Shown piece after piece: positions 16,733-27,745 of a stretch of DNA of 64,000 bases. Numbering within the stretch: the first letter of the stretch is position 1; every line of letters begins with the position of its first letter. Position numbers and translations under genes: made by a program. The notes beneath the pieces were generated by a model. It searched no databases, had not been told where the DNA came from, and saw only the letters and a program-made list of their open reading frames with translations. The stretch covers positions 159,819 through 223,818 of the forward strand of contig NZ_RWIJ01000004.1 of assembly GCF_019805165.1 (NCBI RefSeq), written 5' to 3'. The DNA is from Azospirillum sp. 412522 (lineage in GTDB: Bacteria; Pseudomonadota; Alphaproteobacteria; Azospirillales; Azospirillaceae).

Positions 16733-18366
16733 GCGGCGTCTCCGGACAGGGGGCCGGCGGCGCCGGCCAGTTCGCTGAGGGTCAGGGTGCGGCGGTTGGA
16801 AGCCGGATCGGGCAGCGGATGGTCGCGGCGGCAATGGGCGCCGCGGCTTTCCTCCCGCGTCAGGGCGGCATGGACGACCAGCCGGCCGACCAGCAGCCGG
16901 TTGCGCGCTTCGCCCCAGTGGCGGACGATTTCGGGCGGGGCCTGAGCGTCATCGTAGGCGTCGCCGCTCTCGCAGCGGAGCATGTCCAGTGCGGCCGCCA
17001 GCCGGTCGAGCTTGCGCCGGGCGGCACGCAGTCCCAGCCCGTCGCGAACCAGCCCGGCGCCTTCATAGAGCGCGGTACGTGCCTCCGCCCCGATGGCGTC
17101 GAGCAGGGCGTGCCCGACGTCGGCGGCGACCGCCGGCGGACGGGGCAGGGCGAAGGGCGGCAGCGGCGCCAGCGGCCGTTCCGCCACGTCGCGGGCAACG
17201 CGGGCGCCGAACACCAGCGCTTCCAGCAGGGAATTGCTGGCCAGCCGGTTGGCGCCGTGGACGCCTGTGCAGGCGACCTCGCCGCAGGCCCACAGCCCCT
17301 CCAGGCTGGTGCGCCCGTCGGCGTCGGTCACCACCCCACCCATGTGGTAGTGGGCGGCGGGTGCCACCGGCATGGGCTCGGCGAACGGGTCGAGCCCATG
17401 CTCGGCGCAGAGCGCCAGCACGGTGGGGAAGCCGCCGGGCTTGGCGGCCAGCGCCGGGCGCAGGTCGAGGAACACCGGTTCCCCCGTCGCGACCCGCCGG
17501 CCGATGGCGCGGGCGACCACGTCGCGCGGCGCCAGCTCCGCCAGCGGATGCTCGTCGGGCATGAAGCGCCGGCCGTCCCGGTCGAGCAGCAGGGCGCCCG
17601 CCCCGCGCAACGCCTCGGTCAGCAGCGGCACCGGATCTGCGTCGATCGCCAGCGCCGTGGGGTGGAACTGCACGAACTCCAGGTCGGCCAGCCGGGCGCC
17701 GGCCCGAGCGGCGATGGCGAGGCCGTCGCCGGTCGCCTCCGCCGGGTTGGTGGTGCGGGCGAAAGCGGCGCCGATGCCGCCGGTCGCCAGGATGACACGC
17801 GGCGCCCGGTGCAGCACCCAGCCTTCCGGATGGCAGGCTAGCAGGCCGCAGACCCGGCCGTTGCGCAGCACGAGATCGACGGCGAAGGCCTCGGTCTCCA
17901 CCCGCACCGACGGCGCGGCGCGCAGGCGGCCCGCCAGGGCGGTGACCAGGGTGCGGCCGGTGGCGTCGCCGCCGGCATGGACGATGCGGGCGGCACCATG
18001 GGCGGCCTCGCGGCCCAGCAGCGGCGAGCCGTCGGGCGCGCGGTCGAAGGGCAGGCCGTCATCCAGCAACCGGCGGACCAGGGTGGCGCCGTCGCGGGTC
18101 AGCAGGGCCGCCATCGCCGCATCGACCAGACCGGCCCCGGCGGCGACGGTGTCTGCGGCATGGTCCTCCGGCCGGTCTCCGGGACCGACGGCGGCGGCGA
18201 CGCCGCCCTGGGCATGGAAGCTGGAGCCGCCGGGCAGGCCGGCAGTCTTGGTGATCAGCGTGACCGCGCGTGGCGCCAGTTGCAGGGTGGCGGTCATCCC
18301 GGCAAGGCCGGAGCCGACGACGATCACCTCGGCGTCGCGGACATGGTAAGGCGTGCTGGAGGTCAT
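16717..18366 (-). CDS. nadB: L-aspartate oxidase
   Basis: NadB oxidises L-aspartate to iminoaspartate with FAD, the first step of de novo NAD synthesis. The 549-residue flavoprotein shows the dinucleotide motif [13 protein letters not shown] near the N terminus, the [14 protein letters not shown] loop, and HPTAL and HYHMGGV...[30 protein letters not shown] spread through the capping and FAD domains. The length is usual for the family. The start at 18366 is followed by family sequence; an ATG 18 codons upstream lies in the intercistronic hairpin. The downstream end overlaps nadC. Confidence 0.95.
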   Translation of the reverse strand: MTSSTPYHVRDAEVIVVGSGLAGMTATLQLAPRAVTLITKTAGLPGGSSFHAQGGVAAAVGPGDRPEDHAADTVAAGAGLVDAAMAALLTRDGATLVRRLLDDGLPFDRAPDGSPLLGREAAHGAARIVHAGGDATGRTLVTALAGRLRAAPSVRVETEAFAVDLVLRNGRVCGLLACHPEGWVLHRAPRVILATGGIGAAFARTTNPAEATGDGLAIAARAGARLADLEFVQFHPTALAIDADPVPLLTEALRGAGALLLDRDGRRFMPDEHPLAELAPRDVVARAIGRRVATGEPVFLDLRPALAAKPGGFPTVLALCAEHGLDPFAEPMPVAPAAHYHMGGVVTDADGRTSLEGLWACGEVACTGVHGANRLASNSLLEALVFGARVARDVAERPLAPLPPFALPRPPAVAADVGHALLDAIGAEARTALYEGAGLVRDGLGLRAARRKLDRLAAALDMLRCESGDAYDDAQAPPEIVRHWGEARNRLLVGRLVVHAALTREESRGAHCRRDHPLPDPASNRRTLTLSELAGAAGPLSGDAACCIL

Positions 18367-18382
18367 GGGGGGACTCCTGACT

Positions 18383-18409
18383 CGCCCTCTTCCGTCCCGG
18401 GAGAGGGCG
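18383..18409. other. Intercistronic hairpin between nadA and nadB
   Basis: Arms CGCCCTCT and AGAGGGCG, with further pairing of the inner CCG/CGG, lie in the 54-bp gap between nadA and nadB. It resembles short GC-rich palindromes scattered in such genomes and may stabilise the upstream message. It is not an obvious terminator within this operon. Confidence 0.4.
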
Positions 18410-18420
18410 TTTCTAAGCAC

Positions 18421-19431
18421 TCACTTCGGCTTCACCGCCAGCATGCGCTCCACCGAACGTCGGGCGCGGACGGCGAGCGTGTCCGGGATTTCCACGCGCG
18501 GCTCCAGGGTCTGCAACGCCTCCAGGATGCCCGACAGCGTCACTGTCTTCATGTGCGGGCACAGGTTGCAGGGGCGCACGAACTCGGTCTCCGGCGAGGC
18601 GGCGGCGACGTTGTCGCTCATCGAGCATTCGGTGACCATCAGCACCCGCGGCGGCTTCTCGTTGCCGACGAAGTCGATCATGCGGGCGGTGGAACCGACG
18701 AAATCTGCCGCCTCCAGCACGTCGGGCGGGCATTCGGGGTGGGCGATCACGGTCAGCCGGTCGAAGCGGCGGCGGAACTCCTCGATCTCCGCCCCGGTGA
18801 AGCGCTCATGCACCTCGCAATGGCCTTTCCAGGCGATGATCTCGACCTTGGTCTGGGTCGCGACATACTTCGCCAGATACTCGTCGGGCAGGAAGATCAC
18901 CCGGTCGACCCCCAGCGATTCCACCACCTCCACCGCGTTGCCCGATGTGCAGCAGATGTCGACCTCCGCCTTCACCTCGGCCGAGGTGTTGACGTAGGCG
19001 ACCACCGGCACGCCGGGATGGGCTTCGCGCAGGAGCCGCACGTCGGCGGCGGTGATGCTGTCGGCCAGCGAGCAGCCGGCGTTACGGCTGGGGATCAGCA
19101 CGGTCTTGGCCGGGTTCAGCAGCTTCGCCGTCTCCGCCATGAAATGCACGCCGGCCAGCACGATCACATCGGCGTCGGTTTCCGTTGCCTTGGCGGCCAG
19201 CGCCAGACTGTCGCCGACGATGTCGGCCACGCCGTGGAAGATCTCCGGCGTCTGGTAGTTGTGCGCCAGGATGACGGCGTTGCGCGTGCGCTTCAGTTCG
19301 TTGATGGCGTGGACCAGCGGCGCGTGGAAGGGCCATTCGATCGCCGGCACGACGCGCTTCATCCGCTCGTAGATCGGTGCGGTCGCCGCAGCGACGGCTG
19401 GGGTATAGGCGAGTTCGGCGACTTCGGGCAT
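18421..19431 (-). CDS. nadA: Quinolinate synthase
   Basis: NadA condenses iminoaspartate with dihydroxyacetone phosphate to quinolinate using a [4Fe-4S] cluster. The 336-residue protein has the three-fold Rossmann-like repeats with [41 protein letters not shown], and the cluster cysteines in AGCS, HPEC and the C-terminal [10 protein letters not shown]. The ATG at 19431 begins the conserved sequence; the long open frame upstream crosses the operator and is not coding. It is the first gene of the NAD operon, behind the double palindrome at 19447-19490. Confidence 0.95.
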   Translation of the reverse strand: MPEVAELAYTPAVAAATAPIYERMKRVVPAIEWPFHAPLVHAINELKRTRNAVILAHNYQTPEIFHGVADIVGDSLALAAKATETDADVIVLAGVHFMAETAKLLNPAKTVLIPSRNAGCSLADSITAADVRLLREAHPGVPVVAYVNTSAEVKAEVDICCTSGNAVEVVESLGVDRVIFLPDEYLAKYVATQTKVEIIAWKGHCEVHERFTGAEIEEFRRRFDRLTVIAHPECPPDVLEAADFVGSTARMIDFVGNEKPPRVLMVTECSMSDNVAAASPETEFVRPCNLCPHMKTVTLSGILEALQTLEPRVEIPDTLAVRARRSVERMLAVKPK

Positions 19432-19446
19432 GAGACGGCTCCGTTC

Positions 19447-19490
19447 TATGCTCGTTATGAGCAAAACCATATTTGCTCTTTTCGAGCATA
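19447..19490. promoter_or_regulatory. Double palindromic operator upstream of nadA (probable NadQ sites)
   Basis: Two 19-bp palindromes of the form TWTGCTC-N5-GAGCAWA lie at 19447-19465 and 19472-19490, 25 bp apart centre to centre, 16 bp before the nadA start. Together they also form a larger palindrome. Position and symmetry fit NadQ, the Nudix-related NAD repressor described for alphaproteobacterial nadABC operons; that identity is inferred. Confidence 0.7.
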
Positions 19491-19603
19491 TCAAGAGGAA
19501 ATAATGATGCGGAAACAATCGGGCTCGGGCGGTGTTGTGCCGGTCTTGGGTGGAGCCGGGTTGCGCGGCCTTGCCCCGACAGGCGCTGTCCGGAGAATTG
19601 CCG

Positions 19604-19780
19604 ATGAAAGCCTTCCTCGCCGCGCTCTGCGCCATCATCGTCCTGGCGGGCGCCGCCTGGGCCGTCCTGCCGGGCCTGTTCGCCCGCAGCGCCGACGAGA
19701 CCTTCGCGTCGTCCGGCGCACGGGTCGGGGAGGAGGCGTCGGTCGAGCACCGCAACTTCTCCGGTCGTCCGCAGAAGTGA
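19604..19780 (+). CDS. Small membrane-anchored or exported hypothetical protein
   Basis: A 58-residue protein. The first 25 residues are a hydrophobic helix ([24 protein letters not shown]) that could be an uncleaved anchor or a signal peptide. The rest is a short polar tail ([10 protein letters not shown]...[12 protein letters not shown]). No family is recognised. A GGAG lies ten bases before the ATG. It is divergent from nadA and shares its control region, so its expression might respond to the same operator, which is speculative. Confidence 0.5.
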   Translation: MKAFLAALCAIIVLAGAAWAVLPGLFARSADETFASSGARVGEEASVEHRNFSGRPQK

Positions 19781-19916
19781 CGCTGGCAGGGGGAAAAAGA
19801 ATGATCCCGGTAGGGTAGCCCCGACCGGGTAGGGCAACCTTTGGCCGTGTCAGCCGTTATCCCAGTTCGGGCCGGAAAGCCTGGCCAAGGTATCCGGAGC
19901 GGCTTGCGGGAGTGTG

Positions 19917-20525
19917 ATGACGGTTCATGATCCGGAAAGCGGCGCGGACGGCCTGCGCGCCGATGTCTACCGGCTGCTGGCGCTGACGCTGGCCGCCCCG
20001 CCGGGTGCCGACCTGCTGGCGCTGCTGGGTGGCCTCACCGGCGATGCGACTCCAATCGGCCGGGCCTTCGACGATCTGGCCACGCGTGCCCGTGCCGCCG
20101 ATACCCAGGCGGTGGAGCGGGAGTTCAACGCGCTGTTCATCGGTGTCGTCCAGGGCGAGCTGGTCCCTTACGCCTCCTACTATCGCACCGGCTTCCTCAC
20201 CGACCGGCCGCTGTCGGCCCTGCGCGCCGACCTCCAGGCGCTGGGGCTGGAGCGTGCGCCCGACGTGTCGGAGCCGGAGGACCACATCGCGGCGCTGTGC
20301 GATGTGATGGCCGTGCTGATCCGCGAGGGGGCCGACCCGGCGGTGCAGCGGCACATGCTGGACAGCCACCTGTCGCCCTGGGCCGGGCGATTCTTCCAGG
20401 ATCTGGAGAAGGCGGAAGCAGCCGGCCTCTATCGTCCGGTCGGCAGCATCGGCCGCCTGTTCCTGGAGGTCGAGCAGGAAGCCGTGAATAGACAGATCGA
20501 AGAGTTGGAGGGAACCGCCGCATGA
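19917..20525 (+). CDS. TorD/DmsD-family chaperone for formate dehydrogenase
   Basis: A 202-residue, all-helical cytoplasmic protein of the TorD family, which binds Tat signal peptides and holds molybdoenzymes for cofactor insertion before export. Visible family features are [17 protein letters not shown] at the N terminus, [21 protein letters not shown] in the middle (the family motif around Y-x-S-x-Y) and [21 protein letters not shown] three bases upstream could also start it. It is the first gene of the formate dehydrogenase operon and overlaps the next gene by ATGA. Its client is almost certainly the catalytic subunit encoded at 20767. Confidence 0.88.
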   Translation: MTVHDPESGADGLRADVYRLLALTLAAPPGADLLALLGGLTGDATPIGRAFDDLATRARAADTQAVEREFNALFIGVVQGELVPYASYYRTGFLTDRPLSALRADLQALGLERAPDVSEPEDHIAALCDVMAVLIREGADPAVQRHMLDSHLSPWAGRFFQDLEKAEAAGLYRPVGSIGRLFLEVEQEAVNRQIEELEGTAA

Positions 20526-20746
20526 AGACGCCGCAAGATCCGCCCCGCGATGGCCCCACACGCAATCCCCTGCAACGCCGCGACATCCTGAAGACGCTGG
20601 GCCTGGGTGCGGCCGGCGCCGCCGCTGCCACGATGCTTCCGGCCGGGGACGAGGCGCAGGCGATGGAATCGCCGCAGGAGCAGGTGAAGGCCCGCTACCG
20701 CGAAACCGAACACGTCAAGCGTTTCTACGCGCTGAACCGCCTCTAA
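20522..20746 (+). CDS. Small Tat-signal protein of formate dehydrogenase operons
   Basis: A 74-residue protein with a twin-arginine-type signal (LQRRDILKTLGLGAAGAAAATM) and a short polar mature part (YRETEHVKRFYALNRL). Such peptides sit between the TorD chaperone and the catalytic subunit in many proteobacterial formate dehydrogenase operons. Their role is not established; an assembly or maturation helper has been suggested by context. It overlaps the chaperone gene by four bases and ends 20 bp before the catalytic subunit. Confidence 0.8.
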   Translation: MKTPQDPPRDGPTRNPLQRRDILKTLGLGAAGAAAATMLPAGDEAQAMESPQEQVKARYRETEHVKRFYALNRL

Positions 20747-20766
20747 GGGCGATCCGGAGGGTGTCC

Positions 20767-23673
20767 ATGCTGGTCAAACGCAGCTCGGCGAAAACGGCAG
20801 GCGGAAAGCGCTCCGGTCTGGTCGCCGCCTTGGCCGACAGCCTGGAATCGGGCGTCAGCCGCCGTGGCTTCCTTCGCCGCTCCGGACTTGCCGCGGGCGG
20901 CATCGCCGCCATCGGCGCCCTGCCGGGCGCGATGATCCGCAAGGCGGAGGCCGGTCCCATCCTGCCGAATGTCGAGGTGGTGACGCGCAAGAATGTCTGC
21001 ACCCACTGCTCGGTCGGCTGCACGGTGATCGCGGAGGTGCAGAACGGCGTCTGGGTCGGGCAGGAGCCGGGCTGGGAAAGCCCGATCAACCAGGGCACCC
21101 ACTGCGCCAAGGGCGCCTCGGTTCGCGAACTGACCAAGGGCACCCGCCGGGTCAAATACCCGCTGAAGCTGGTGGACGGCGTCTGGCAGCGCATCGGCTG
21201 GGATCAGGCGATCGAGGAGATCGGCAACCAGCTGACGGACATCCGCAAGGCATCGGGGCCGGACGCGGTGTTCTGGCTGGGCTCGGCGAAATTCTCCAAC
21301 GAGGGCGCCTATCTCTACCGCAAGCTGGCGGCCTTCTGGGGAACCAACAACGTCGACCATCAGGCGCGCATCTGCCACTCCACCACGGTCGCCGGCGTGG
21401 CGAACACGTGGGGCTATGGCGCCATGACCAACAGCTACAACGACATCCAGAACTCCAAGGCGCTGGTGATCGTCGGCGGCAACCCGGCCGAGGCGCATCC
21501 GGTGTCGATGCAGCACATGCTGCGCGGCAAGGAGCACAACCGCGCCCCCTTCATCGTCATCGACCCGCGCTTCACCCGCACCGCCGCACACGCCACCGAA
21601 TATGTCCGCATCCGTCCCGGCACCGACATTCCGGTCGCCTGGGGCCTGCTGTGGCACATCTTCGAAAACGGCTGGGAGGACAAGGAGTATATCCGCCAGC
21701 GCGTCTACGGCATGGACGAGATCCGCGCCGAGGTGAAGAAGTGGACCCCGGAGGAGGTGGAGCGGGTGACCGGCGCGCCCGGATCGCAGCTTCGCCGCGT
21801 GGCGGAGGCGCTGGCGAAGAACAAGCCCAGCACGGTGATCTGGTGCATGGGCGTCACCCAGCACACGGTCGGCACCGCCAACGTCCGCGCCCTGTCGATT
21901 TTGCAACTGGCGCTGGGCAACATCGGCGTGGCCGGCGGCGGCGCCAACATCTACCGCGGCCACTGCAACGTGCAGGGCGCCACCGACTTCGGCCTCGATG
22001 TCAGCACGCTGCCCGCTTATTACGGGCTGGCGGAAGGGGCGTGGAAGCATTTCGCCCGCGCCTGGGACGTCGAGTACGACTATCTGAAGGGCCGCTTCGC
22101 CAACAAGGACCTGATGGAGGCCAAGGGCATCCCGACCACGCGCTGGTTCGATGCCGTGCTGGCCAAGCCGGGCGAGATCGACCAGCCCAGCCCGTTGCGC
22201 GCCATGATGTGCTTCGGCCATGGCGGCAACACCGTCACCCGCATGCCGGAAATGGTGAAGGGGCTGGAGAAGCTCAGCCTTCTGGTCATCGCCGACCCGC
22301 ACCCGACCACCTTCGCCGCGATCAAGGAGCGGCGCAACGGCACCTACATCCTGCCGGCCTGCACCCAATTCGAGACCGACGGGTCGCGCACCTGCTCCAA
22401 CCGCTCGATGCAGTGGGGGGAGAAGGTGGTGGAGCCGATCTTTGAATCGAAGGACGACTACGCCATCATCTATCTGCTGGCGCGCAAGCTGGGCTTCGCC
22501 GACGAGATGTTCAAGCATATCACGGTGGAGAAGGACCGGCCGGTGCCGGAGGACATCCTGCGCGAGATGAACCGCAGCTGCCTGTCCATCGGAGCCACCG
22601 GCCAGTCGCCGGAACGGCTGAAGATGCACATGAAGCATCAGGCCGACTTCGACAAGATCACCATGCGGGCCTCCTCCGGCCCCTGCGCCGGCGACTATTA
22701 CGGCCTGCCCTGGCCGAGCTGGGGCCATCCGGAGATCAGGCATCCGGGATCGGCGGTGCTCTACGACACCTCCAAGCATGTGATGGACGGCGGCGGCGTC
22801 TTCCGCGCCCGCTTCGGGGTGGAGCGCAACGGCGTCTCGCTGCTTGCCGACGGCTCCTATTCCAAGGGATCGGAGATCGAGGACGGCTATCCCGAATTCA
22901 CCATGGCCGTGCTGAAGAAGCTGGGCTGGGACAAGGACCTGACGCCCGACGAGATGCGGGTCATCCAGGCCATCGGCGGATCGGATGTGGACAATGTCAG
23001 CTGGCAGACCGACCTGTCGATGGGCATCATCCGCGTCGCGCTGAAGCATGGCTGCGTGCCGCACGGCAACGCCAAGGCGCGCGCCGTCGCCTGGAACCTG
23101 CCCGACCCGGTGCCGGTCCACCGCGAGCCGATCTATTCCCCGCGCCCCGATCTGGTGAAGTCCTATCCGGCCATCGAGGACCGGCGCGACTTCCGTCTGG
23201 TCCAGCTTGCCCGCTCGTTGCAGTTCAAGGTGGCGGACAGCGACCTGCGCCAGCGCTTCCCCATGGTGCTGACCTCCGGCCGTCTGGTCGAGTATGAGGG
23301 CGGCGGCGAGGAGACGCGCTCCAACCCCTGGCTGGCCGAGCTGCAGCAGTCGATGTTCGCGGAGATCAACACCAAGGACGCCGAGCGGCTGGGCATCAGG
23401 GACGGCGCCTGGGTCTGGGTTTATGGGCCGGAGGACGGCAGCAAGGCCAAGGTCAAGGCGCTGGTGACCGACCGCGTCGGCGGCGGCACGGTGTTCATGC
23501 CCTTCCACTTCTCCGGCTTCTGGCAGGGCGACAGCCTGCGCGGCAACTACCCGCCCGACACCGACCCCATCGTGCTGGGCGAGCCGGTGAACGGGGTGAC
23601 GACCTACGGCTACGACCCCGTCACCTTCATGCAGGAAACCAAGGTCACCCTCTGCCGGGTCGAGCCGGCGTGA
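20767..23673 (+). CDS. Formate dehydrogenase catalytic (alpha) subunit
   Basis: A periplasmic molybdenum or tungsten bis-pterin enzyme that oxidises formate to CO2. The 968-residue precursor has a Tat signal (SRRGFLRRSG near residue 32), a [4Fe-4S] motif with Cys78, Cys81, Cys85 and the later Cys in GTHCAKG, and the active-site motif QARICHSTT. In that motif Cys203 takes the place of selenocysteine in E. coli FdnG, and the essential His follows it. The C-terminal pterin-binding domain starts near residue 830 (VLTSGRLVEYEGGGEE). The ATG at 20767 has GGAGG six bases upstream. It follows the chaperone and precedes the iron-sulfur and cytochrome subunits. Confidence 0.93.
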   Translation: MLVKRSSAKTAGGKRSGLVAALADSLESGVSRRGFLRRSGLAAGGIAAIGALPGAMIRKAEAGPILPNVEVVTRKNVCTHCSVGCTVIAEVQNGVWVGQEPGWESPINQGTHCAKGASVRELTKGTRRVKYPLKLVDGVWQRIGWDQAIEEIGNQLTDIRKASGPDAVFWLGSAKFSNEGAYLYRKLAAFWGTNNVDHQARICHSTTVAGVANTWGYGAMTNSYNDIQNSKALVIVGGNPAEAHPVSMQHMLRGKEHNRAPFIVIDPRFTRTAAHATEYVRIRPGTDIPVAWGLLWHIFENGWEDKEYIRQRVYGMDEIRAEVKKWTPEEVERVTGAPGSQLRRVAEALAKNKPSTVIWCMGVTQHTVGTANVRALSILQLALGNIGVAGGGANIYRGHCNVQGATDFGLDVSTLPAYYGLAEGAWKHFARAWDVEYDYLKGRFANKDLMEAKGIPTTRWFDAVLAKPGEIDQPSPLRAMMCFGHGGNTVTRMPEMVKGLEKLSLLVIADPHPTTFAAIKERRNGTYILPACTQFETDGSRTCSNRSMQWGEKVVEPIFESKDDYAIIYLLARKLGFADEMFKHITVEKDRPVPEDILREMNRSCLSIGATGQSPERLKMHMKHQADFDKITMRASSGPCAGDYYGLPWPSWGHPEIRHPGSAVLYDTSKHVMDGGGVFRARFGVERNGVSLLADGSYSKGSEIEDGYPEFTMAVLKKLGWDKDLTPDEMRVIQAIGGSDVDNVSWQTDLSMGIIRVALKHGCVPHGNAKARAVAWNLPDPVPVHREPIYSPRPDLVKSYPAIEDRRDFRLVQLARSLQFKVADSDLRQRFPMVLTSGRLVEYEGGGEETRSNPWLAELQQSMFAEINTKDAERLGIRDGAWVWVYGPEDGSKAKVKALVTDRVGGGTVFMPFHFSGFWQGDSLRGNYPPDTDPIVLGEPVNGVTTYGYDPVTFMQETKVTLCRVEPA

Positions 23674-23695
23674 TGCACAGGAGCTGAGTGGAACA

Positions 23696-24331
23696 ATGGC
23701 CCGGATGAAGTTCCTGTGCGACGCCGAACGCTGCATCGAATGCAACGCCTGCGTCACCGCCTGCAAGAACGAGCATGAGGTGCCCTGGGGCATCAACCGC
23801 CGCCGGCTGGTCACGCTGAACGACGGCAAGCCGGGCGAGCGGTCGATCTCCATGGCCTGCATGCACTGCAACGACCCGCCCTGCGCCGCGGTCTGCCCGG
23901 TCGACTGCTTCCTGCAAACCGCCGACGGGGTGGTTCTGCACAGCAAGGATCTGTGCATCGGCTGCGGATACTGTTTCTACGCCTGCCCGTTCGGGGCGCC
24001 GCAATACCCGCGCACCACCGACTTCGGCAGTCGCGGCAAGATGGACAAGTGCACCTTCTGCGCCGGCGGTCCCGAACCGGACGGCAGCGTCGAGGAGTAC
24101 CAGAAGTACGGCGCCAACCGGCTGGCCGAGGGCAAGCTGCCGCTCTGCGCCGAGATGTGCTCCACCCGCGCGCTGATGGCCGGTGACGGCGCGGTGCTGG
24201 CCGACATCTACCAGGAGCGCTCGCTGCGCCGCGGCTACGGCTCCGGCGCGCCGGGCTGGTCCACCGCCTATGGCCGCAACGACCGCGGCTCCCCCTTCGC
24301 CCCTGGCGGGCCGGGTACGGGAGGGGCGTGA
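23696..24331 (+). CDS. Formate dehydrogenase iron-sulfur (beta) subunit
   Basis: Carries electrons from the catalytic subunit to the membrane cytochrome. The 211-residue protein has four ferredoxin-type cysteine groups: CIECNACVTAC, CMHCNDPPCAAVCP, CIGCGYCFYACP and CTFC with CAEMC, predicting four [4Fe-4S] clusters. It lacks a signal peptide and would be carried out by the Tat system with the catalytic subunit. The C-terminal 40 residues are Gly- and Arg-rich without a membrane anchor, unlike FdnH. It lies 22 bp after the catalytic gene. Confidence 0.93.
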   Translation: MARMKFLCDAERCIECNACVTACKNEHEVPWGINRRRLVTLNDGKPGERSISMACMHCNDPPCAAVCPVDCFLQTADGVVLHSKDLCIGCGYCFYACPFGAPQYPRTTDFGSRGKMDKCTFCAGGPEPDGSVEEYQKYGANRLAEGKLPLCAEMCSTRALMAGDGAVLADIYQERSLRRGYGSGAPGWSTAYGRNDRGSPFAPGGPGTGGA

Positions 24332-24374
24332 GGAGTTTCCTCCCCCACGTTAAGGATCATTCCGGGAGACCGCC

Positions 24375-25388
24375 ATGCGCCCCACCATACTGCCCCTGCA
24401 CGCCCTGCTGCTGATCGCCCTGCTGGCCGTTCAGGGTCTGGCCGCTCCGACTTTCGCACAAGCGCAGCTCTATCAGGCGCCCGGCCAGAACTCGCCGACC
24501 ACCAAGGAGCAGGTGCCGCTCTACGTCCCGCAGGACGACAAGGTGATCGGCCGCGTCAGCATCCCGGACGAGAAGCTGGGGGTGCTGGTCCAGCCGGAAG
24601 GGCGGGAGTGGCGGGAGTGGCGCACCAACACCCTGCGGCTGGCGATCGGCGGGCTTGCCATCGGCATGACGGCGGTGCTGGCGATCTTCTTCCTCTACCG
24701 CGGCACCATCCGCATCCATGGCGGGAAGTCGGGGCGGCTGGTCCTGCGCTTCAACGGACTGGACCGCTTCGCCCATTGGACAACGGCGGTCAGCTTCCTG
24801 GTCATGGCGCTGACCGGGGTGATCCTGACCTTCGGCCGGCCGCTGCTGATCCCGCTGATCGGCCATCAGGCCTTCACGCCGCTGGCCGAATATTCCAAGT
24901 CGATCCACAACTTCGTCAGCGTGCCCTTCGTCGTCGGGTTGCTGATGATCATCGGCCTGTGGCTGCGCGACAACATCCCGGAAAAGGCCGACTGGCTTTG
25001 GATCAGGACGGCCGGCGGGCTCTTCTCCAAGGCCGGCGGACGGCACCCGGAAGCCGGGCGCTTCAACGCCGGCCAGAAGCTGGTGTTCTGGAGCATCGTG
25101 CTGGGCGGCATGGGCATGACGGCCAGCGGCTATCTGATGATGGTGCCCTTCGCCTTCACCGGGATCGGCGGGATGCAGATCATCCACGTCGTCCACGGGC
25201 TTCTGGCGGCGGGGCTGATCGCGGCGGTGATCGGCCACATCTACATCGGCACCATCGGCATGGAGGGCGCCTTCGACGCCATGGGCTGCGGCGAGGTCGA
25301 CGAGAACTGGGCGATGGAGCATCACCGCCGGTGGTACGAGGAGCAACTGCGCAAGGGCTATGTCGAGGGGCGGCAGCCGGCGGAGTGA
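24375..25388 (+). CDS. Formate dehydrogenase cytochrome b (gamma) subunit
   Basis: A membrane subunit that passes electrons to the quinone pool through two b haems. The 337-residue protein has an N-terminal signal peptide (about 1-29, cleavage near TFAQA), a periplasmic segment, and four or more membrane helices (for example IGGLAIGMTAVLAIFFLY, FLVMALTGVILTF, FVVGLLMIIGLWL and GLLAAGLIAAVIGHIYIG). Candidate haem ligands are His in RFAHW, IHN and IHVVHG. The extended N-terminal signal and loop is usual in alpha- and betaproteobacterial homologues. It is the last gene of the operon. Confidence 0.92.
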   Translation: MRPTILPLHALLLIALLAVQGLAAPTFAQAQLYQAPGQNSPTTKEQVPLYVPQDDKVIGRVSIPDEKLGVLVQPEGREWREWRTNTLRLAIGGLAIGMTAVLAIFFLYRGTIRIHGGKSGRLVLRFNGLDRFAHWTTAVSFLVMALTGVILTFGRPLLIPLIGHQAFTPLAEYSKSIHNFVSVPFVVGLLMIIGLWLRDNIPEKADWLWIRTAGGLFSKAGGRHPEAGRFNAGQKLVFWSIVLGGMGMTASGYLMMVPFAFTGIGGMQIIHVVHGLLAAGLIAAVIGHIYIGTIGMEGAFDAMGCGEVDENWAMEHHRRWYEEQLRKGYVEGRQPAE

Positions 25389-25595
25389 GGCCGGCGGAGT
25401 GAGGCGCCCCGGACATTCCGTACAGGATGAGCTGACAGGGCGCCGACATAGGATGGTTGGCGAACAATCCCGCCCCCGCACCGTCTCCTTCCATAGTACA
25501 ATTTACCCTCCACCTCCCAGAGTGGCTGAATGGCGCCGACAAACGCGCCGGACCGGGGACCTGACCGGTTCGCCACACTGAGAGGAACGGCCCAA

Positions 25596-27116
<1,521 letters not shown>

Positions 27117-27145
27117 GCCCTGCTCCTCCCTATCGGGCAAACCTG

Positions 27146-27180
27146 GGCCGGGGGCATGTCCCCCGGCCATTTTTCTTTCT
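27146..27180 (+). terminator. Intrinsic terminator after the aldehyde dehydrogenase
   Basis: GGCCGGGGG and CCCCCGGCC form a nine-pair stem with a CATGT loop, followed by ATTTTTCTTTCT. Confidence 0.92.
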
Positions 27181-27208
27181 CCGCGTGGTTTCGTGATAAA
27201 GGACAGCC

Positions 27209-27616
27209 ATGACCGCCCCCATGACAGGCCCCATGACCGACCGCGTCACCGCCACCCCCGAAGCCGTCGCCCTGCTGGACCGCCTCGCGGCGCGGCACGG
27301 ACCGCTGATGCTGCATCTGTCGGGCGGCTGCTGCGATGGATCGGCGCCGCTCTGCCTGCCGCGGGGGGAGTTCCGCATGGGCGGCCGCGACCTCTGCATC
27401 GGCAAAATCGGCGACACGCCCTTCTGCATGGCCGACGACACCTTCCAATGGTGGCGCAACACCCAGGTCATCCTGGACGTTATCCAGGCGCGCGGCGGCG
27501 GATTCTCGATCGAGGCGCCGGACGGTGTCCGTTTCACCGCGAAGGCCCGACTGTTCACCGATGACGAGCTGGCCGGTCTGGCCGATCCGCAACCGGCCGA
27601 GACTCTTCCGGTCTAG
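27209..27616 (+). CDS. DUF779 family protein
   Basis: A 135-residue protein of the DUF779 family, recognised by LMLHLSGGCCDGSAPLC and the central region IGDTPFCMADDTFQWWRNTQVILDV. The conserved Cys pair (GGCCDGS) and other Cys suggest metal or redox chemistry, but the function is not known to me. In many bacteria this gene sits directly downstream of an ExaC/AldB-type aldehyde dehydrogenase, as here, so a role in aldehyde metabolism or maturation of the enzyme is likely. Several in-frame ATGs near the 5' end leave the exact start open by up to nine residues. Confidence 0.88.
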   Translation: MTAPMTGPMTDRVTATPEAVALLDRLAARHGPLMLHLSGGCCDGSAPLCLPRGEFRMGGRDLCIGKIGDTPFCMADDTFQWWRNTQVILDVIQARGGGFSIEAPDGVRFTAKARLFTDDELAGLADPQPAETLPV

Positions 27617-27745
27617 ACTCTTCAGGAGCCGCCCCGCACCATGTCCTCCTTCACCGGTCCGCGGATTGGTCTTGCCCGCCGCCATCCCTGGAGTACCCTT
27701 GCCGGATCGCATCCGCCGAGGCAGGGGGAGGCGCAGGGGGCCGCC

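Noticed and set aside
21370..21378. Possible selenocysteine codon in formate dehydrogenase
   Set aside because: The codon at the active site is TGC (Cys203), not TGA.
20743..23958. A 1071-codon open frame antisense to the formate dehydrogenase catalytic gene
   Set aside because: The plus strand encodes a clear molybdoenzyme with all motifs; the antisense product has no recognisable domain.
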